NCBI GenBank assembly: GCA_905147135.1
Contig: LR990045.1
Location: 16,902,173-16,966,172, forward strand
Source: Blastobasis lacticolella
Taxonomy: Eukaryota > Arthropoda > Insecta > Lepidoptera > Blastobasidae
Direction: 5' to 3'
Length of the DNA: 64,000 nucleotides
Below, piece after piece: positions 46,369-55,822 of the stretch. Below the pieces are notes generated by a model. It made no database searches and was not told the DNA's origin. It saw only the letters and a list, made by a program, of their open reading frames with translations. The first letter of the stretch is position 1, and each line of letters opens with the position of its first letter. Position numbers and translations under genes: made by a program.

Positions 46369-46531
46369 AGGCCTTGCCACATACAAAGCTCGGCGCGAGC
46401 GCGGCTCGGGCGCGGCGCGATGCTGGCGCGTTGCCTAGGCAACTATCGCGCCGCGCTATGGTTGCCTAGCAACTATCGCACCGCGCTCGCACCACGCTCG
46501 CGCCGAGCTCACGCCACGCCGGCATCGCGCC
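46369..46531. mobile_element. GC-rich foldback element, copy 1
   Basis: The left arm AGCTCGGCGCGAGCGCGG (about 46388) and right arm CGCTCGCGCCGAGCTC (to 46510) are inverted repeats, with GTTGCCTAGGCAAC, a perfect 14-bp palindrome, between them. The left edge reads AAGGCCTTGCCACATACAAA, matching the reverse complement of the right edge of copy 2 (about 51799-51819). Bases 46409-46510 and 51698-51798 are nearly identical. There is no coding capacity, so it is a MITE-like element of unknown superfamily. Confidence 0.65.
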
Positions 46532-46907
46532 GCCAGGGGCAGACTAAGGAACAAAGCGGGAAAGGCGTCCCGCCCCGGGCCTCTGGTCCAGGGGGGCCTC
46601 CAAACGTCTCCAAGTTGCCTTGATCAAATCCTATACAAAGCTTTAAAATATGCTTAGAACATATCGAAGAGGTGGTTCGGAGTTGTGACAGGGGCGTAGC
46701 TATCGCCGTATCACTATTCAAACAGAATTAAGATCAGGGTCGAGGACCCCCTCCGCCAAAGAAGTAATTTTAACTTAATAAATAAAAACACTTAAACATA
46801 CAAATGTGAACTGAATAAAAAGCTTGTAAAATTACATAAAACTTCTTAAACTGGGGGCCTTATAAAGGTTGTCCGCCGTGGGCCTCTGATGGACTTAGTC
46901 CGGTACT
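46532..46907. mobile_element. 376-bp insertion in the foldback element
   Basis: It is bounded by GCCGGCATCGCGCC (46518-46531) and GCCGGCGTCGCGCC (46908-46921), a 14-bp direct repeat with one difference that fits a target duplication. The ends GGGGCAGACTAAGG and GACTTAGTCCGGTAC are imperfect inverted repeats. The interior has CAGGGGCGTAGCTA (about 46689), which looks like a hAT-type terminus. The class is unresolved. Confidence 0.5.
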
Positions 46908-46921
46908 GCCGGCGTCGCGCC

Positions 46922-47689
46922 AACAAAGTGTTGCCAATGTAGGCTATTTATCGCCATTTGGGGTATTCGAGATTAAAATTGGCGACGAAAAAAATGTAAT
47001 GGCAAATTGTTTAGGCTATCTCAGGCTTTGGGCCAAGGTACATAAATAAACATAAACTTAAGAGAGAACACCCGACGGTTTCGCGAATGACTGTGAGTTC
47101 CAAGTACATTTACCTACTACTGCTCTTGCTGACACTAGCACCCATAGAGATATACATCTTGATGCGGTTGAACGAACAAATAACTCTGACGGTTACCGTA
47201 GTTAATAAAACAGCGCCGTCTACAGTGCCACAAAAATGTCTGACCGGGTGACAGCATCGCTGTTGTTGGCATTGACATTACATTTCAAACGGCAACACTT
47301 AGTTCCGGTTTTGGCCACCGGATCGAATAGGTTTCGAATTTGTATGGACAGTGGTAACCATTCCAATAGCTATGTGTAATACGTCGTTGGATAGCTATTT
47401 TCAAGCTGAACAAAAGTAACTATGGCGCTTGTTCCAAATATTAGTCCGTTCCGGTTTATGCTGTACTAAACATATTACAGTAATAAGTATTTTTTTCTGT
47501 TCTACCCACATTTAATGGTCAGAACTAAATTCACGGTGTTATACCGCCAGTGCAAAGTCACATCGTGCGCATGCATGTAAGACGGCCAAATAAAAAACAA
47601 TTAGATGGAGTGCATTGAATTTGATTGAAGATACCAACGAGGATCGAAAAAACTAAAATTATTTTAACAATCCCATCAATTATGATAAA
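46922..47689. other. Non-coding stretch, no feature seen
   Basis: Mixed composition with no gene or named repeat. Confidence 0.5.
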
Positions 47690-47850
47690 AGCAGCATCAG
47701 CATTTTATTTGTGCGGCGCATTTGTAGCTCGCCGCGAGCACGTTGCCTCAACGAACAAACAAATGCGCAGCTGAGCAGCCTCACCGCGCGCGGTGAGCAT
47801 CTCGCCGCGCACGGCGAGCATGCCTCGGGCTGAGCCGCTCTAATTCGTAA
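47690..47850. repeat. GC-rich palindrome cluster
   Basis: CTCACCGCGCGCGGTGAG (47780-47797) is a perfect 18-bp palindrome. TCGCCGCGCACGGCGA follows as a near-palindrome, and GTAGCTCGCCGCGAGCACG lies upstream. AAATGCGC/GCGGCGCATTT near 47714 and 47761 pair across the cluster. It is probably another foldback MITE in an AT-rich background. Confidence 0.5.
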
Positions 47851-47902
47851 TACCTTTACATTGTAAAGTAACGACCATTCGTAGACATGTCCGAGACGTC
47901 AC

Positions 47903-47954
47903 TGAGACGACATTGGAGCTCTATTGCAGTTTTAGCTCCAATGAAGTGGTCTCA
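47903..47954. repeat. Imperfect hairpin
   Basis: TGAGACGACATTGGAGCT (47903-47920) pairs with AGCTCCAATGAAGTGGTCTC (47934-47953) around a 13-base loop, with a 3-base bulge. Function unknown. Confidence 0.5.
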
Positions 47955-48226
47955 TTGCCTTTGTACAATGAACCGGTCCATATATAGAAGTCTTTGCTGG
48001 CAGCACTACATTACTTTAAAACTCAAATATAATATTCCTATCTGTAAACAAACTGATACTTCAGCTGTCACATCGACCAGACATTGTTTTTTTTATGTTT
48101 AAGTTTTCATGTGATATCACAGTGATATTTCCAGCATTTTACTGTGTGGGACGTTTATTTTCGAAATAAGTACAAAAACATAAAAGCGGCACGAAAACAG
48201 TAATATTTTGAGTTTCTCAAGCATGT

Positions 48227-48291
48227 ATGGCCGAGTTTAGAGCAGATAAGTTGCTGTTTGATTTGGAAGATGTACAGCAAAGATTTAAACG
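48227..48291 (+). other. Candidate first coding exon, unrecognised
   Basis: ATG at 48227 opens MAEFRADKLLFDLEDVQQRF, then KR, before CGGTACGTAA, which could be a GT donor at 48292-48293. The composition (acidic and leucine-rich, no low-complexity AT codons) is more protein-like than its surroundings. The frame runs on only to 46 codons if unspliced. No downstream exon or family was recognised, and the start context is weak. Confidence 0.25.
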
Positions 48292-48831
48292 GTACGTAAC
48301 ATGTATTCAGATAGATTTTGAAAATATTGAAATAAATGTGATCTTTTGGAAATCATTTGAATTTAAGTGGAATTAATGTATTTTGTAGTACTTATTGTTT
48401 ACATTTATTTGAGGTTACAAAATTAACCGAAAAATATTATGGTAGCTTTGTTCGTTTTGTATTTTTGATATTTGTTGTTTGACAGTATCTAGATCTATAT
48501 CCAGGCACAGTGCAATGTACCTAAGGCTATTCGGTGCTGGTGAAATGAAACCCTGCTGACCCTCGGTCAGAGAAACTTGAGAAATCTATTTTTAATTTCG
48601 GAAATCGTAGTAAATCATTATCACTGGCTGGTCAAACAGTGACACAGAGAGACAGAACATTTCTAAGAGATTGACATTACAACGTTGCCAGTGTTGCGGC
48701 TAATAAATTAATAAGGATATATACAAGAATATTATTTATATATCCAACACTTCCCTTACACTTATTATTTCAGCAATTTATCTATATTGTGACAGTTGAA
48801 GTAGGTACTCAGTTTGACATTAGGATTGTTT
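48292..48831. other. Non-coding stretch, no feature seen
   Basis: AT-rich sequence leading to the duplicated segment that flanks the RTE insertion. Confidence 0.5.
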
Positions 48832-48908
48832 AGACATTGATTAAAACAGTCATGTATCTAATAAACCTCCCATTTGTTCCATTTGCTTCGATTAGACATT
48901 ATGACAAT
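48832..48908. repeat. 77-bp direct duplication, left copy (target duplication)
   Basis: It begins AGACATTGATTAAAACAGTC and ends TAGACATTATGACAAT. The copy at 49344-49420 differs at one base (CGATTAG versus CGAGTAG). The two copies exactly bracket the RTE fragment. Confidence 0.88.
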
Positions 48909-49343
48909 CTGGCGTGTGTTGCCAGTGATGACTTACGGATCTGAAACGTGGCCACTCACTATGGGCCTTATAAGAAAGCTCACTGTTGCCCAAAGGGCAA
49001 TGGAAAGAGCTATGCTCGGAGTTTCTTTGCGCGATCGAGTCAGAAATGAGGAGATCCGCAAGCGAACCAAGGTCACCGACATAGCTCTAAGGATTGCCAG
49101 ACTGAAGTGGCAGTGGGCAGGGCACATAGCTCGAAGAACAGATGGCCGATGGGGCAGTAAAGTTCTCGAGTGGCGACCACGTACCGGTAGACGCAGCGTG
49201 GGTAGGCCTCCTACAAGGTGGACCGACGACCTGGTAAGGATCGCAGGTACCAGCTGGATGCGGAAAGCACAGGACCGGTCTTTGTGGAGATCTCTGGGGG
49301 AGGCCTATGCCCAGCAGTGGGCGTCTTCTGGCTGATATGATGA
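48909..49343 (+). mobile_element. 5'-truncated RTE-type LINE with 77-bp target duplication
   Basis: The open frame (part of 48874-49335) encodes RVLPVMTYGSETWPLT, VAQRAMERAMLGV, DRVRNEEIRKRTKV, LKWQWAGHIARR, GRPPTRWTDDLVRIAG and YAQQWASSG, the C-terminal end of RTE-clade ORF2 proteins. The catalytic RT and endonuclease are absent. The copy ends in CTGATATGATGA, as expected for RTE tails. The first 12 codons of the ORF lie in host DNA. The frame is undamaged and the flanking duplications are nearly identical, so the insertion looks recent. Confidence 0.88.
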
Positions 49344-49420
49344 AGACATTGATTAAAACAGTCATGTATCTAATAAACCTCCCATTTGTTCCATTTGCTT
49401 CGAGTAGACATTATGACAAT
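49344..49420. repeat. 77-bp direct duplication, right copy
   Basis: Second copy of 48832-48908, starting immediately after the TGATGA tail. Confidence 0.88.
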
Positions 49421-49837
49421 TTTGCTTTCCCTACATGTTACCTATCTATGGTCAATTATTATTTTCTATTACGTAGTGGGTTTATTGAAAAAAAAAAGAA
49501 TTATGTTATTATTTTATACTTTTCGATTACAATATTTAAATTTCTAAAATTTTCATTTAGATGTGCACTAAATTACACCGTCTTTTAGGTGCTTTGATTT
49601 AAATTATATTAGGAAATTATAAAATTATGCACCGATGTTTCAAAAGAAACGTCAGGTCTTCAGGAGCTCCAGCAACATGTGGAGCGTTCAAAACATTGCG
49701 CGCGTTATTTTCTGACAGCTTATTTCAATAGACGAAAAAACGGGATAGCGAGGTTCATAATAATTGTAGAGTGAGCGAACAGGGAATATTTTTGATTTGT
49801 GTCTAGTCTGTTATGTGTCTTTGCCAGTGTCTACTGG
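49421..49837. other. Non-coding stretch, no feature seen
   Basis: AT-rich, no supported gene. Confidence 0.5.
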
Positions 49838-50566
49838 TATAGTAGGACCACGCTAAGTCCGAATCGCTTTTAAAAAAAAATAAAAAAAAATCTCTGTATG
49901 GCAACTAATGCCATGTCTTTTATCCGTCATAGAACGTCATTTATAAAAGTCATAACAAAGAATTTGACTGATTTGAAAAATATTGTTGAGGCGATTGGCA
50001 CATTGGAGCGCAGCATTCATTCTGGCGAAATTTAGAAATATGTGTAATTTTTTATATTGTTTTATACAATACAATAAAAAATTTAGGAATTCTCCAAATT
50101 GTTATAATCTTTTCATAAAATTATATTATTTAGGCAAAAAATAATTAGAGAACTGAGTAACGGAATACCTATTTGACAATCCTGGAGACCTCACTTCACA
50201 GCAGCGGCCTATTTGACGCCTTTTTATGTAGAAAGTACAGCGCCAAAAACTTATATGACCCGCAGCCCGTGTCAAATGTTGCAAAGAAAATAAACGACGG
50301 ATCCGCACGAACGCGCGTGGATGCGTTGTCAGTGTGTTCGACTATGAGTAATTTCCATAGAAACCGATGACAGCTCAAATTACTTTATGTCACGCACTAA
50401 CGCACGTCACGCACAAAAGTACGGTGCTGCGTTCCAGTGTGCGGATCGCCTAAATAATAATGGACAATGACTGACGAGGACAGATTATCCAATAGATATT
50501 GCCATATCCACATTTTATAATTTCTACCACTGTCAGTTGATTCGGACTAAGCGTGGTCCTATTATA
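49838..50566. mobile_element. MITE family B, copy 2 (TA-flanked)
   Basis: The ends TATAGTAGGACCACGC and GCGTGGTCCTATTATA match copy 1 (29540-30166). The outer blocks are alike, but about 200 bases in the middle (about 50030-50280) are unlike copy 1, which makes this copy about 100 bp longer. One copy probably gained or replaced its centre. TA flanks fit Tc1/mariner-type mobilisation; this is not proven. Confidence 0.82.
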
Positions 50567-50639
50567 GCCAGATTATATAAATTACTAAAAAATTCTACCA
50601 TAAATATTTAAAAAACTACAAAAAAATTCTACCAAAAAT

Positions 50640-50800
50640 ATTTAATAATTTCACCTGGCAAGTGCGTTTTGACAACTGTCAAAGACACAAATACGTAAGA
50701 GTGGGTTACTTAAGCCCGCGGGGACTATTCTAGCGACAAATCCCGGTTCAGCCGCTAGAGATAAATCTGTTAGAAAAAAGTCGAATTTGATTCTGTATGG
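50640..50800 (-). repeat. Interspersed repeat H fragment, antisense
   Basis: On the minus strand, GATTTATCTCTAGCGGCTGA, ACCGGGATTTGTCGCTAGAA and TAGTCCCCGCGGGCTTAAGT correspond to GATTTACCGCTAGCCGCTGA and GCCCGGATTTACCGGTAGGA in the copy at 62345-62830. Confidence 0.55.
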
Positions 50801-51059
50801 CGGTAAGTCAATTGTACACGAACAAGAAGAACTACGATCCATGGCCATGAAGTAAGCTTTGGGCAATTGTTCGTCTATTTTATACTGAACTGAAAATTGT
50901 GGTGGATAAGATTGACCGCAATTTTCTGTGCACTGTAGCGGGTAATTAAACAAAACATCTATATCAGCGTTAGACTCTAGCCACCGAATTTTTGCACTGT
51001 AGAATTTGTGCTCTATGTTACGGTATCATTAAAAGTTTGTCTAACTCGACAAGTAAGTC
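50801..51059. other. Short non-coding gap
   Basis: A 100-codon minus frame (50651-50953) overlaps repeat H and is not a gene. Confidence 0.4.
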
Positions 51060-51330
51060 GTACTGAAATGTTTTGATTCTGATGTAGGAGAGCTGTGCCC
51101 CCTCATCCTACCTACCTTAGGGGGCCTACCTAGGGAGCAAAATTTGCAGTGTGGTGTCCAACAGAGTAAAATAGCATCGCTGTCCACACTAAGAGGTGTC
51201 GTAAAAGGCGACTTATTTCAGAGGTAGGGCGTTACTTTTCCAAGCTTCAGGTTTTTACCTACCTTATATATACTCTTGCAAGCTAGCGAGTGGAGGGGAA
51301 TAAAAAGTAAGCCTATATTCTTCCTCAGGT
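51060..51330 (+). repeat. Interspersed repeat with GTCGTAAAAGGCGAC
   Basis: GCTGTGCCCCCTCATCC, GTGTGGTGTCCAACAGAG, AGGTGTCGTAAAAGGCGACT and CTTGCAAGCTAGCGAGTGG look like a decayed lepidopteran repeat. GTAAGTCGCCTTTTACGACA at about 62447 is the same motif in reverse within repeat H. Confidence 0.4.
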
Positions 51331-51640
51331 TTAAAATTATCTGCGTAATGCACCAGTCAAATTAGGAGGAAAGATTCGGACTGTTGGTAAAAAGAAACGA
51401 GTAATTAACCCGCTATTACGACATGCGGGAGTATTACTATCCTAAAAATTCATTTCCCCGAATAATGGAGCAGCCACTCTATGTGTGCCGATTTGCATAG
51501 AAACGCGGTGGCCAAAACTGGAACTGCGGAAAAATAACGACACTTACTTTTGAAATGTATTTGAACTGACATGTCAATCCCAAAAACAGCGCCGCCGGTA
51601 CCAGGTCTGATAAGTTTGTGGCACTGCACAGCGCAGGCGC

Positions 51641-51821
51641 GGCGCCGCACTCACGCCGGCCTGAGCGCGGCCTGAGCGCGGCGTGAGCGCGGCCTGAGCG
51701 CGGCGCGATGCTGGCGCGTTGCCTAGGCAACTATCGCGCCGCGCGATGGTTGCCTAGCAAATATCGCACCGCGCTCGCGCCGCGCTCGCGCCGAGCTCTG
51801 TGTGTGGCAAGGCCTTAAGAC
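51641..51821. mobile_element. GC-rich foldback element, copy 2
   Basis: It shares about 100 nearly identical bases (51698-51798) with copy 1 at 46409-46510, including GTTGCCTAGGCAAC. Its right edge GAGCTCTGTGTGTGGCAAGG with CCTTAA is the inverse of the left edge of copy 1. Before the shared core are four 11-bp units of GGCCTGAGCGC (one has GGCGTGAGCGC) at 51658-51701. The left terminus is not clear. Minus-strand frames starting MPRQRASIAPR arise from this DNA and are not genes. Confidence 0.65.
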
Positions 51822-52309
51822 ATCGTACAAAAATTGATACTGTATGTAACTGGAAAACTTATTTTACCAAAAGTCGAATACTTAAATAACACAAATTCCC
51901 AACTTCTGACATTCATTTTAATAATACACTTCAAAAACGGGTAGGTACATTAACAACGCAAACCATTACGGGCTCCAAAATTTATTTAGCGAATTAGAAC
52001 GAGCTGTAAGAGCGGTAGGAGGGTTGTTTCCGAAGCTAATACATTTACATTACCACGGGTTTTTAGCGTATTTCAATAAATGAAAGAATGGCTCCCCAGC
52101 GGCGGGGCCCGAGCACCTAATAGACACATTGATGAATCAGCCCGCCCTCGACGACGAGTCGGGTTTGCTCTCGTACGTGAAAACCGATACGCAACACCGA
52201 ATCAAGTCTGAGTTTGCTTAATGCGTTGGGTAATTTAATAGGTGTAGATTGATGAGAAATTATTACTTACCTATATTTAAGTTTAAAATTAGGAGTTTAA
52301 TTAGAGCTC
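51822..52309. other. Non-coding stretch, no feature seen
   Basis: Includes a GC-richer piece at 52090-52210 without matches in the window. Confidence 0.45.
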
Positions 52310-52400
52310 TTCAGAGGTAACTCCACTGGTGTTGTCGTGGCCATAGGCGACAGTGACCACTTTTCATCAGGTGGCCCGCTTGCCTGTTTGTGTGAAAATA
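52310..52400 (-). repeat. Interspersed repeat E fragment, antisense
   Basis: On the minus strand: AACAGGCAAGCGGGCCACCT, GATGAAAAGTGGTCACTGTC, GCCTATGGCCACGACAACAC. Same order as the E copy at 58405-58480. Confidence 0.6.
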
Positions 52401-52424
52401 AGTAAAGCATTTCGCATACATATT

Positions 52425-52535
52425 ACTATACACTCACGCCCGTACCCCATAGGGTAGGCAGAGACAATCGATTGTCGAGAGTATCGAGTGTGGATGAGGC
52501 AAAAGAGGTCTCGTAGCTTGTAGATTATGGAAGTT
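52425..52535. repeat. Repeat D, two halves in inverted arrangement
   Basis: CACTCACGCCCGTACCCCAT and GGTAGGCAGAGACAATCGA are the start of D on the plus strand. They are followed by GAGGCAAAAGAGGT and CTCGTAGCTTGTAG, which are the next D segment in reverse complement. The copy was therefore rearranged by an inversion or by two insertions. Confidence 0.5.
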
Positions 52536-52974
52536 AAACTGTTTTAGACGTGTGGTGTCTGGTGTGAGTAGAATTGCATCACTTGAAGCCATGCTGGACC
52601 TAGTCACGGGACGACTCTTAAACAAAGATACGCGATAGATAACCCGGAACATACTTTCATAATATATGATAATGACCGCGATAGTTTAAAACATTATGAT
52701 ATGAGAAAACTCTCCACTGATGTGTAGTACGCTTAAGTCTAGCAATGGGCTGTTGATGAAACTGTTTTAGTAAGCACTCTCAAACGTTGAATAGGATAGA
52801 AAGGGAGTGACTGGCAAGTTTACAAAAATGTTTGTGACTGGACTGTATCAAGGGGATGGAATATAGCTACAGCTTGGTAATTTACGGACCAAGAAATCGA
52901 TTGCTACTGATATAGAAGTGAAGTATATTTAACATTCTACCTCTCCTTATTAAGTTAAATATAGTGTAAATACT
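52536..52974. other. Non-coding stretch, no feature seen
   Basis: Leads into the 3' end of a minus-strand LINE. Confidence 0.45.
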
Positions 52975-53300
52975 CAGATACTCTTTATTACATTGAATTC
53001 AAAATTTTACATGTCATTTTTAAATTATAATTGAAATTAATGCAATAGGTCAATATCGACGTTAGGAGATTATTTTAATTAAAACGTCTTAAAACTATTG
53101 TTATTTGAATTTGTCATTTGTCAGCTTTTGCTATTAACAATTCTTTAAGTTTATTTTTAAATGTTATTAAACAGTCATAGTCCCTTACATACTTTGGAAT
53201 TTTATTGTAGACTACAGGACCGAAATTCGCCATAATAAATTTAGATTTATGTAACCTGTGGGCTTCACAATTAAGATCACAATTTATTTCGAAGTGTGTA
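52975..53300 (-). pseudogene. LINE 3' end: RT C-terminus and 3' UTR, antisense
   Basis: A frame too short for a usual ORF cutoff reads, on the minus strand, CEAHRLHKSKFIMANFGPVV, then YNKIPKYVRDYDCLITFKNK and LKELLIAKADK, ending at a TGA (53114-53116). GP--YNKIPK and FK-KLKELL are typical closing residues of CR1/Jockey-type RTs. The 3' UTR runs to AATAAAGAGTATCTGAG near 52975. A stop just upstream of the readable part and the missing RT core mark it as a 5'-truncated pseudogene. Confidence 0.75.
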
Positions 53301-53392
53301 TCTCAGATGTTCTGATTTGCTAGGGGAATATCACGTAATATTAATACCATCGTTAAAACGATACTGACATGAATACGAATTGTACCATGAAT

Positions 53393-53642
53393 AAATAAAT
53401 ATGCTTAGACAATTCATACAGCGCCATCTAGCCCCAAAGTAAGCTAAGCTTCTGTTACGGGTGCTAGACAATTGATAAACTACTTGTATACTTTTTAAAT
53501 ATTGTACATACTTATTATACACATAACACCCAGACCCGTAACAGAAATTAAAATTCATCATTCAAGTTCTACTCAACCGAAATCGAACTCGGGCCCTCTG
53601 CGTGGCTGACTGGCATGTTAACCACCGAACGGTCGTCATAAA
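53393..53642 (-). mobile_element. SINE2, copy C
   Basis: On the plus strand it begins with the reversed tail (AATAAATAAATATGCTTAGA), then ACAGCGCCATCTAGCCCCAA, CACCCAGACCCGTAACAGAA, and ends with a mutated tRNA-like head (AATCGAACTCGGGCCCTCTG, GGCATGTTAACCACCGAACG). Near full length. Confidence 0.78.
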
Positions 53643-53974
53643 TAAATTAATATGACTGCATAAAGTCTCCAGTCAGTGAACTGACAAGTAAATCCGTAAA
53701 TAAAGTAAACCAAAAAAAAGGTTACGTACAAACTGAACTAAATGCTGGTTGTGTGTTACGTGGAGCATTATAATAATTGCGATATTGCGAGCGAGTAACG
53801 CTGCAAATTTTAGTGTTTGCATACAAAATTTCGCCGACAATTGCAGCATTAATGTCATTAAAATTTAATTACCCACTCTAATAACGAAATTAGTAAGCTG
53901 GTTTTCAGCAATATCTATGTATATTCGAAAATCGAAATCCATTGACGAAGTGTTTTTATTGTTGTATTAATTTT
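53643..53974. other. Non-coding stretch, no feature seen
   Basis: AT-rich; the last 30 bases are the A-rich tail region of the antisense SINE1. Confidence 0.45.
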
Positions 53975-54139
53975 TATGTTAGTGCTCTAGCGCGCGAGGA
54001 CCCGAGGTCCGCCTGGACCATGATCAAGGATTTCGCAGATCAGATAATTACAGTGGAGCGACTGCCATCTGTACCTCCGTGAACTTGTGGAAACTGTCGT
54101 GCGCTGGTTACGCATGGTCAGACGCCTGAATGGGCAGTA
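53975..54139 (-). mobile_element. SINE1 long form, 3' part of a split copy
   Basis: GCGCGCGAGGACCCGAGGTC, GATAATTACAGTGGAGCGAC, TGCCATCTG and GACGCCTGAATGGGCAGTA match the copy at 4986-5235. The SINE is broken here at TA (54138-54139); its 5' part with the tRNA-like head resumes at 56260 on the other side of the inverted-repeat element. Confidence 0.75.
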
Positions 54140-54575
54140 GTCTAAGAGCCAACTTAAATCTGACAACACATATTTTACGGTATCTGAAATTTCGCCCAGG
54201 GAGACTTCTATACCCAGTAAACAAGCAATGGGTACTAGCTAAGCCCGGCCGCGGTAGGTTTGGGGTCCCTCAGGTGAGTCAGGTATGAAAATTAAGTAAA
54301 TTTTTAAAGTATTTTACGGCGTCTGCCGTTTTAATATGTTATAATATACCTCTAGAAAAATTGAAAAATAATTATGGCAGCTGATTTTAAAGGTTGCAAC
54401 ATCCTGGCAGCCACTTTTCAAAATTCGAAAAAAAAAATTTTTTAAAGTATTTTACGGCGTCTGCCATTTTAATATGTTATTTATTGAACTATTTTAAACT
54501 AATATTGAAAATGGCTGACATATTTTCCGGTTGTAACTATCCGGTTTACAGCGAAACATTACCTGCAGTCCGTGC
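54140..54575 (+). repeat. Left inverted arm
   Basis: It contains CGCGGTAGGTTTGGGGTCCC, TTACGGCGTCTGCCGTTTTA (54332) and its direct repeat TTACGGCGTCTGCCATTTTA (54459), GACATATTTTCCGGTTGTAA and GCGAAACATTACCTGCAG. The right arm repeats all of these in reverse with scattered single differences. Confidence 0.9.
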
Positions 54576-54762
54576 ATACGTATGTCCACAGTCGTAATTT
54601 TTACATTCGTAAAAATTATATAACATTAAAATCATGTTAGTAAATGTAAAAAAATTTAGAAATATACAATTAAACGAACACATCTACTACTTTAAATGTG
54701 CATAATAAGGAAAAAAAGGTCCATTATAAGGCTGTAACAAAAAAATCAAACATTAATTAGAT

Positions 54763-54908
54763 ATATTCATTATTCATATCAGAATATATTAATTTTTGGA
54801 AATAATCTATAATGATGAAATTATGATAAAATATTTTATAATAATTTTCATCTTCGGAATCATCTCTAGAAAGTGACAAGTCATCTTCATCCACCAAGTC
54901 AGACTCTG
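54763..54908 (-). other. Exon-like acidic frame in the element core
   Basis: On the minus strand TTTTATTTTTACAG resembles a splice acceptor and is followed by a 49-codon open frame: SDLVDEDDLSLSRDDSEDEN, then YYKIFYHNF, ending MNNEYI and TAA. The acidic start looks coding; the rest is Tyr/Ile/Asn-rich as AT-rich DNA would give by chance. No family recognised. Confidence 0.25.
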
Positions 54909-55310
54909 TAAAAATAAAATACAAATTTTAAATAAGCAGTTGTGTGGCTTTATATAGAGCATAATGAAAAACAAAAATATTTGCTAATGTCATCAACTTA
55001 AAAATCTTAGTTCTATATGTAAAATATGTATATCAAACAAGCCAGCGAGTAACTTATCTTATAAATTTCACTTTTCAAACATTTTATTATTATTATTAGG
55101 TGTTATAGGTTAATAGACAAGTAGCATTTCTTCTGATATGTTCTATACAACATTGCAGTGCTGATAATAGCTTTCACTTCCATAACACATACTACAGTTT
55201 AGTTCACCGAATAATTTTATTAATTTTGCACCAAATGTCCATTTTGTTTTTAAAAGAAGGGGCGGTTACTTATGAGAGCCTATTGTCCCATGTCTGAGAA
55301 CCAATTCCAA

Positions 55311-55600
55311 CTATTCACAATTCACAACCTTATGGTATAGCAAGTGATAAACAATATTAGTGTTAGATGGTGTGCAATTTATCCATGTGCTGTGTCCACA
55401 CAATGCTTCAGCACCTTTCATATTAAACATTCGACGAAAGTTAAGCTTGTAAGTCTCATTGATGCAACCCTGTATCCTTATTTCTTCCAGTGTGGTGAGG
55501 TTCAATTCTTGTAGTCTTCCTCATATGACTTTTTCAGTGCTGCCGGTATCTTGGTGGCTCTTCCCTGCACACTCTTGAGAACAACAATGTCTTGTAGAGA
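55311..55600 (-). pseudogene. LINE RT C-terminal piece inside element core
   Basis: LQDIVVLKSVQGRATKIPAA and LKKSYEEDYKN, then after a frame change LNLTTLEEIRIQGCINETYK, match the CR1/Jockey RT pattern L--VQRRATK-----L-YEERL--LNL-TLE-RR-RGDLIE-YK. A frameshift lies near 55503-55510. The frame 55311-55505 starts at TTG and is not a gene by itself. It was captured in, or inserted into, the core between the inverted arms. Confidence 0.7.
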
Positions 55601-55822
55601 GTTTTAACACTTCTCACCTTAGAAAAAACAGTAAGAGACGTAATCACAGTGTGTGTATTAAATTATTCATTTGTTTTCGCATAAGGACTTCATGTTGGCG
55701 ATAAAACGTATTTTCATCAGCCGCATGAACTTCGGCGAACATCCTCCAAGCAAAATATCGCCTTCCAGACATTTTTGGCACGAAAATAATAACTATCTCC
55801 AAACGAACCACATGTTTTCTAA

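Noticed and set aside
46221..46442. Arg/Ala-rich minus-strand frame MPRQRASIAPR
   Set aside because: Produced by the GC-rich foldback element; the same peptide start appears in copy 2 at 51.7 kb.
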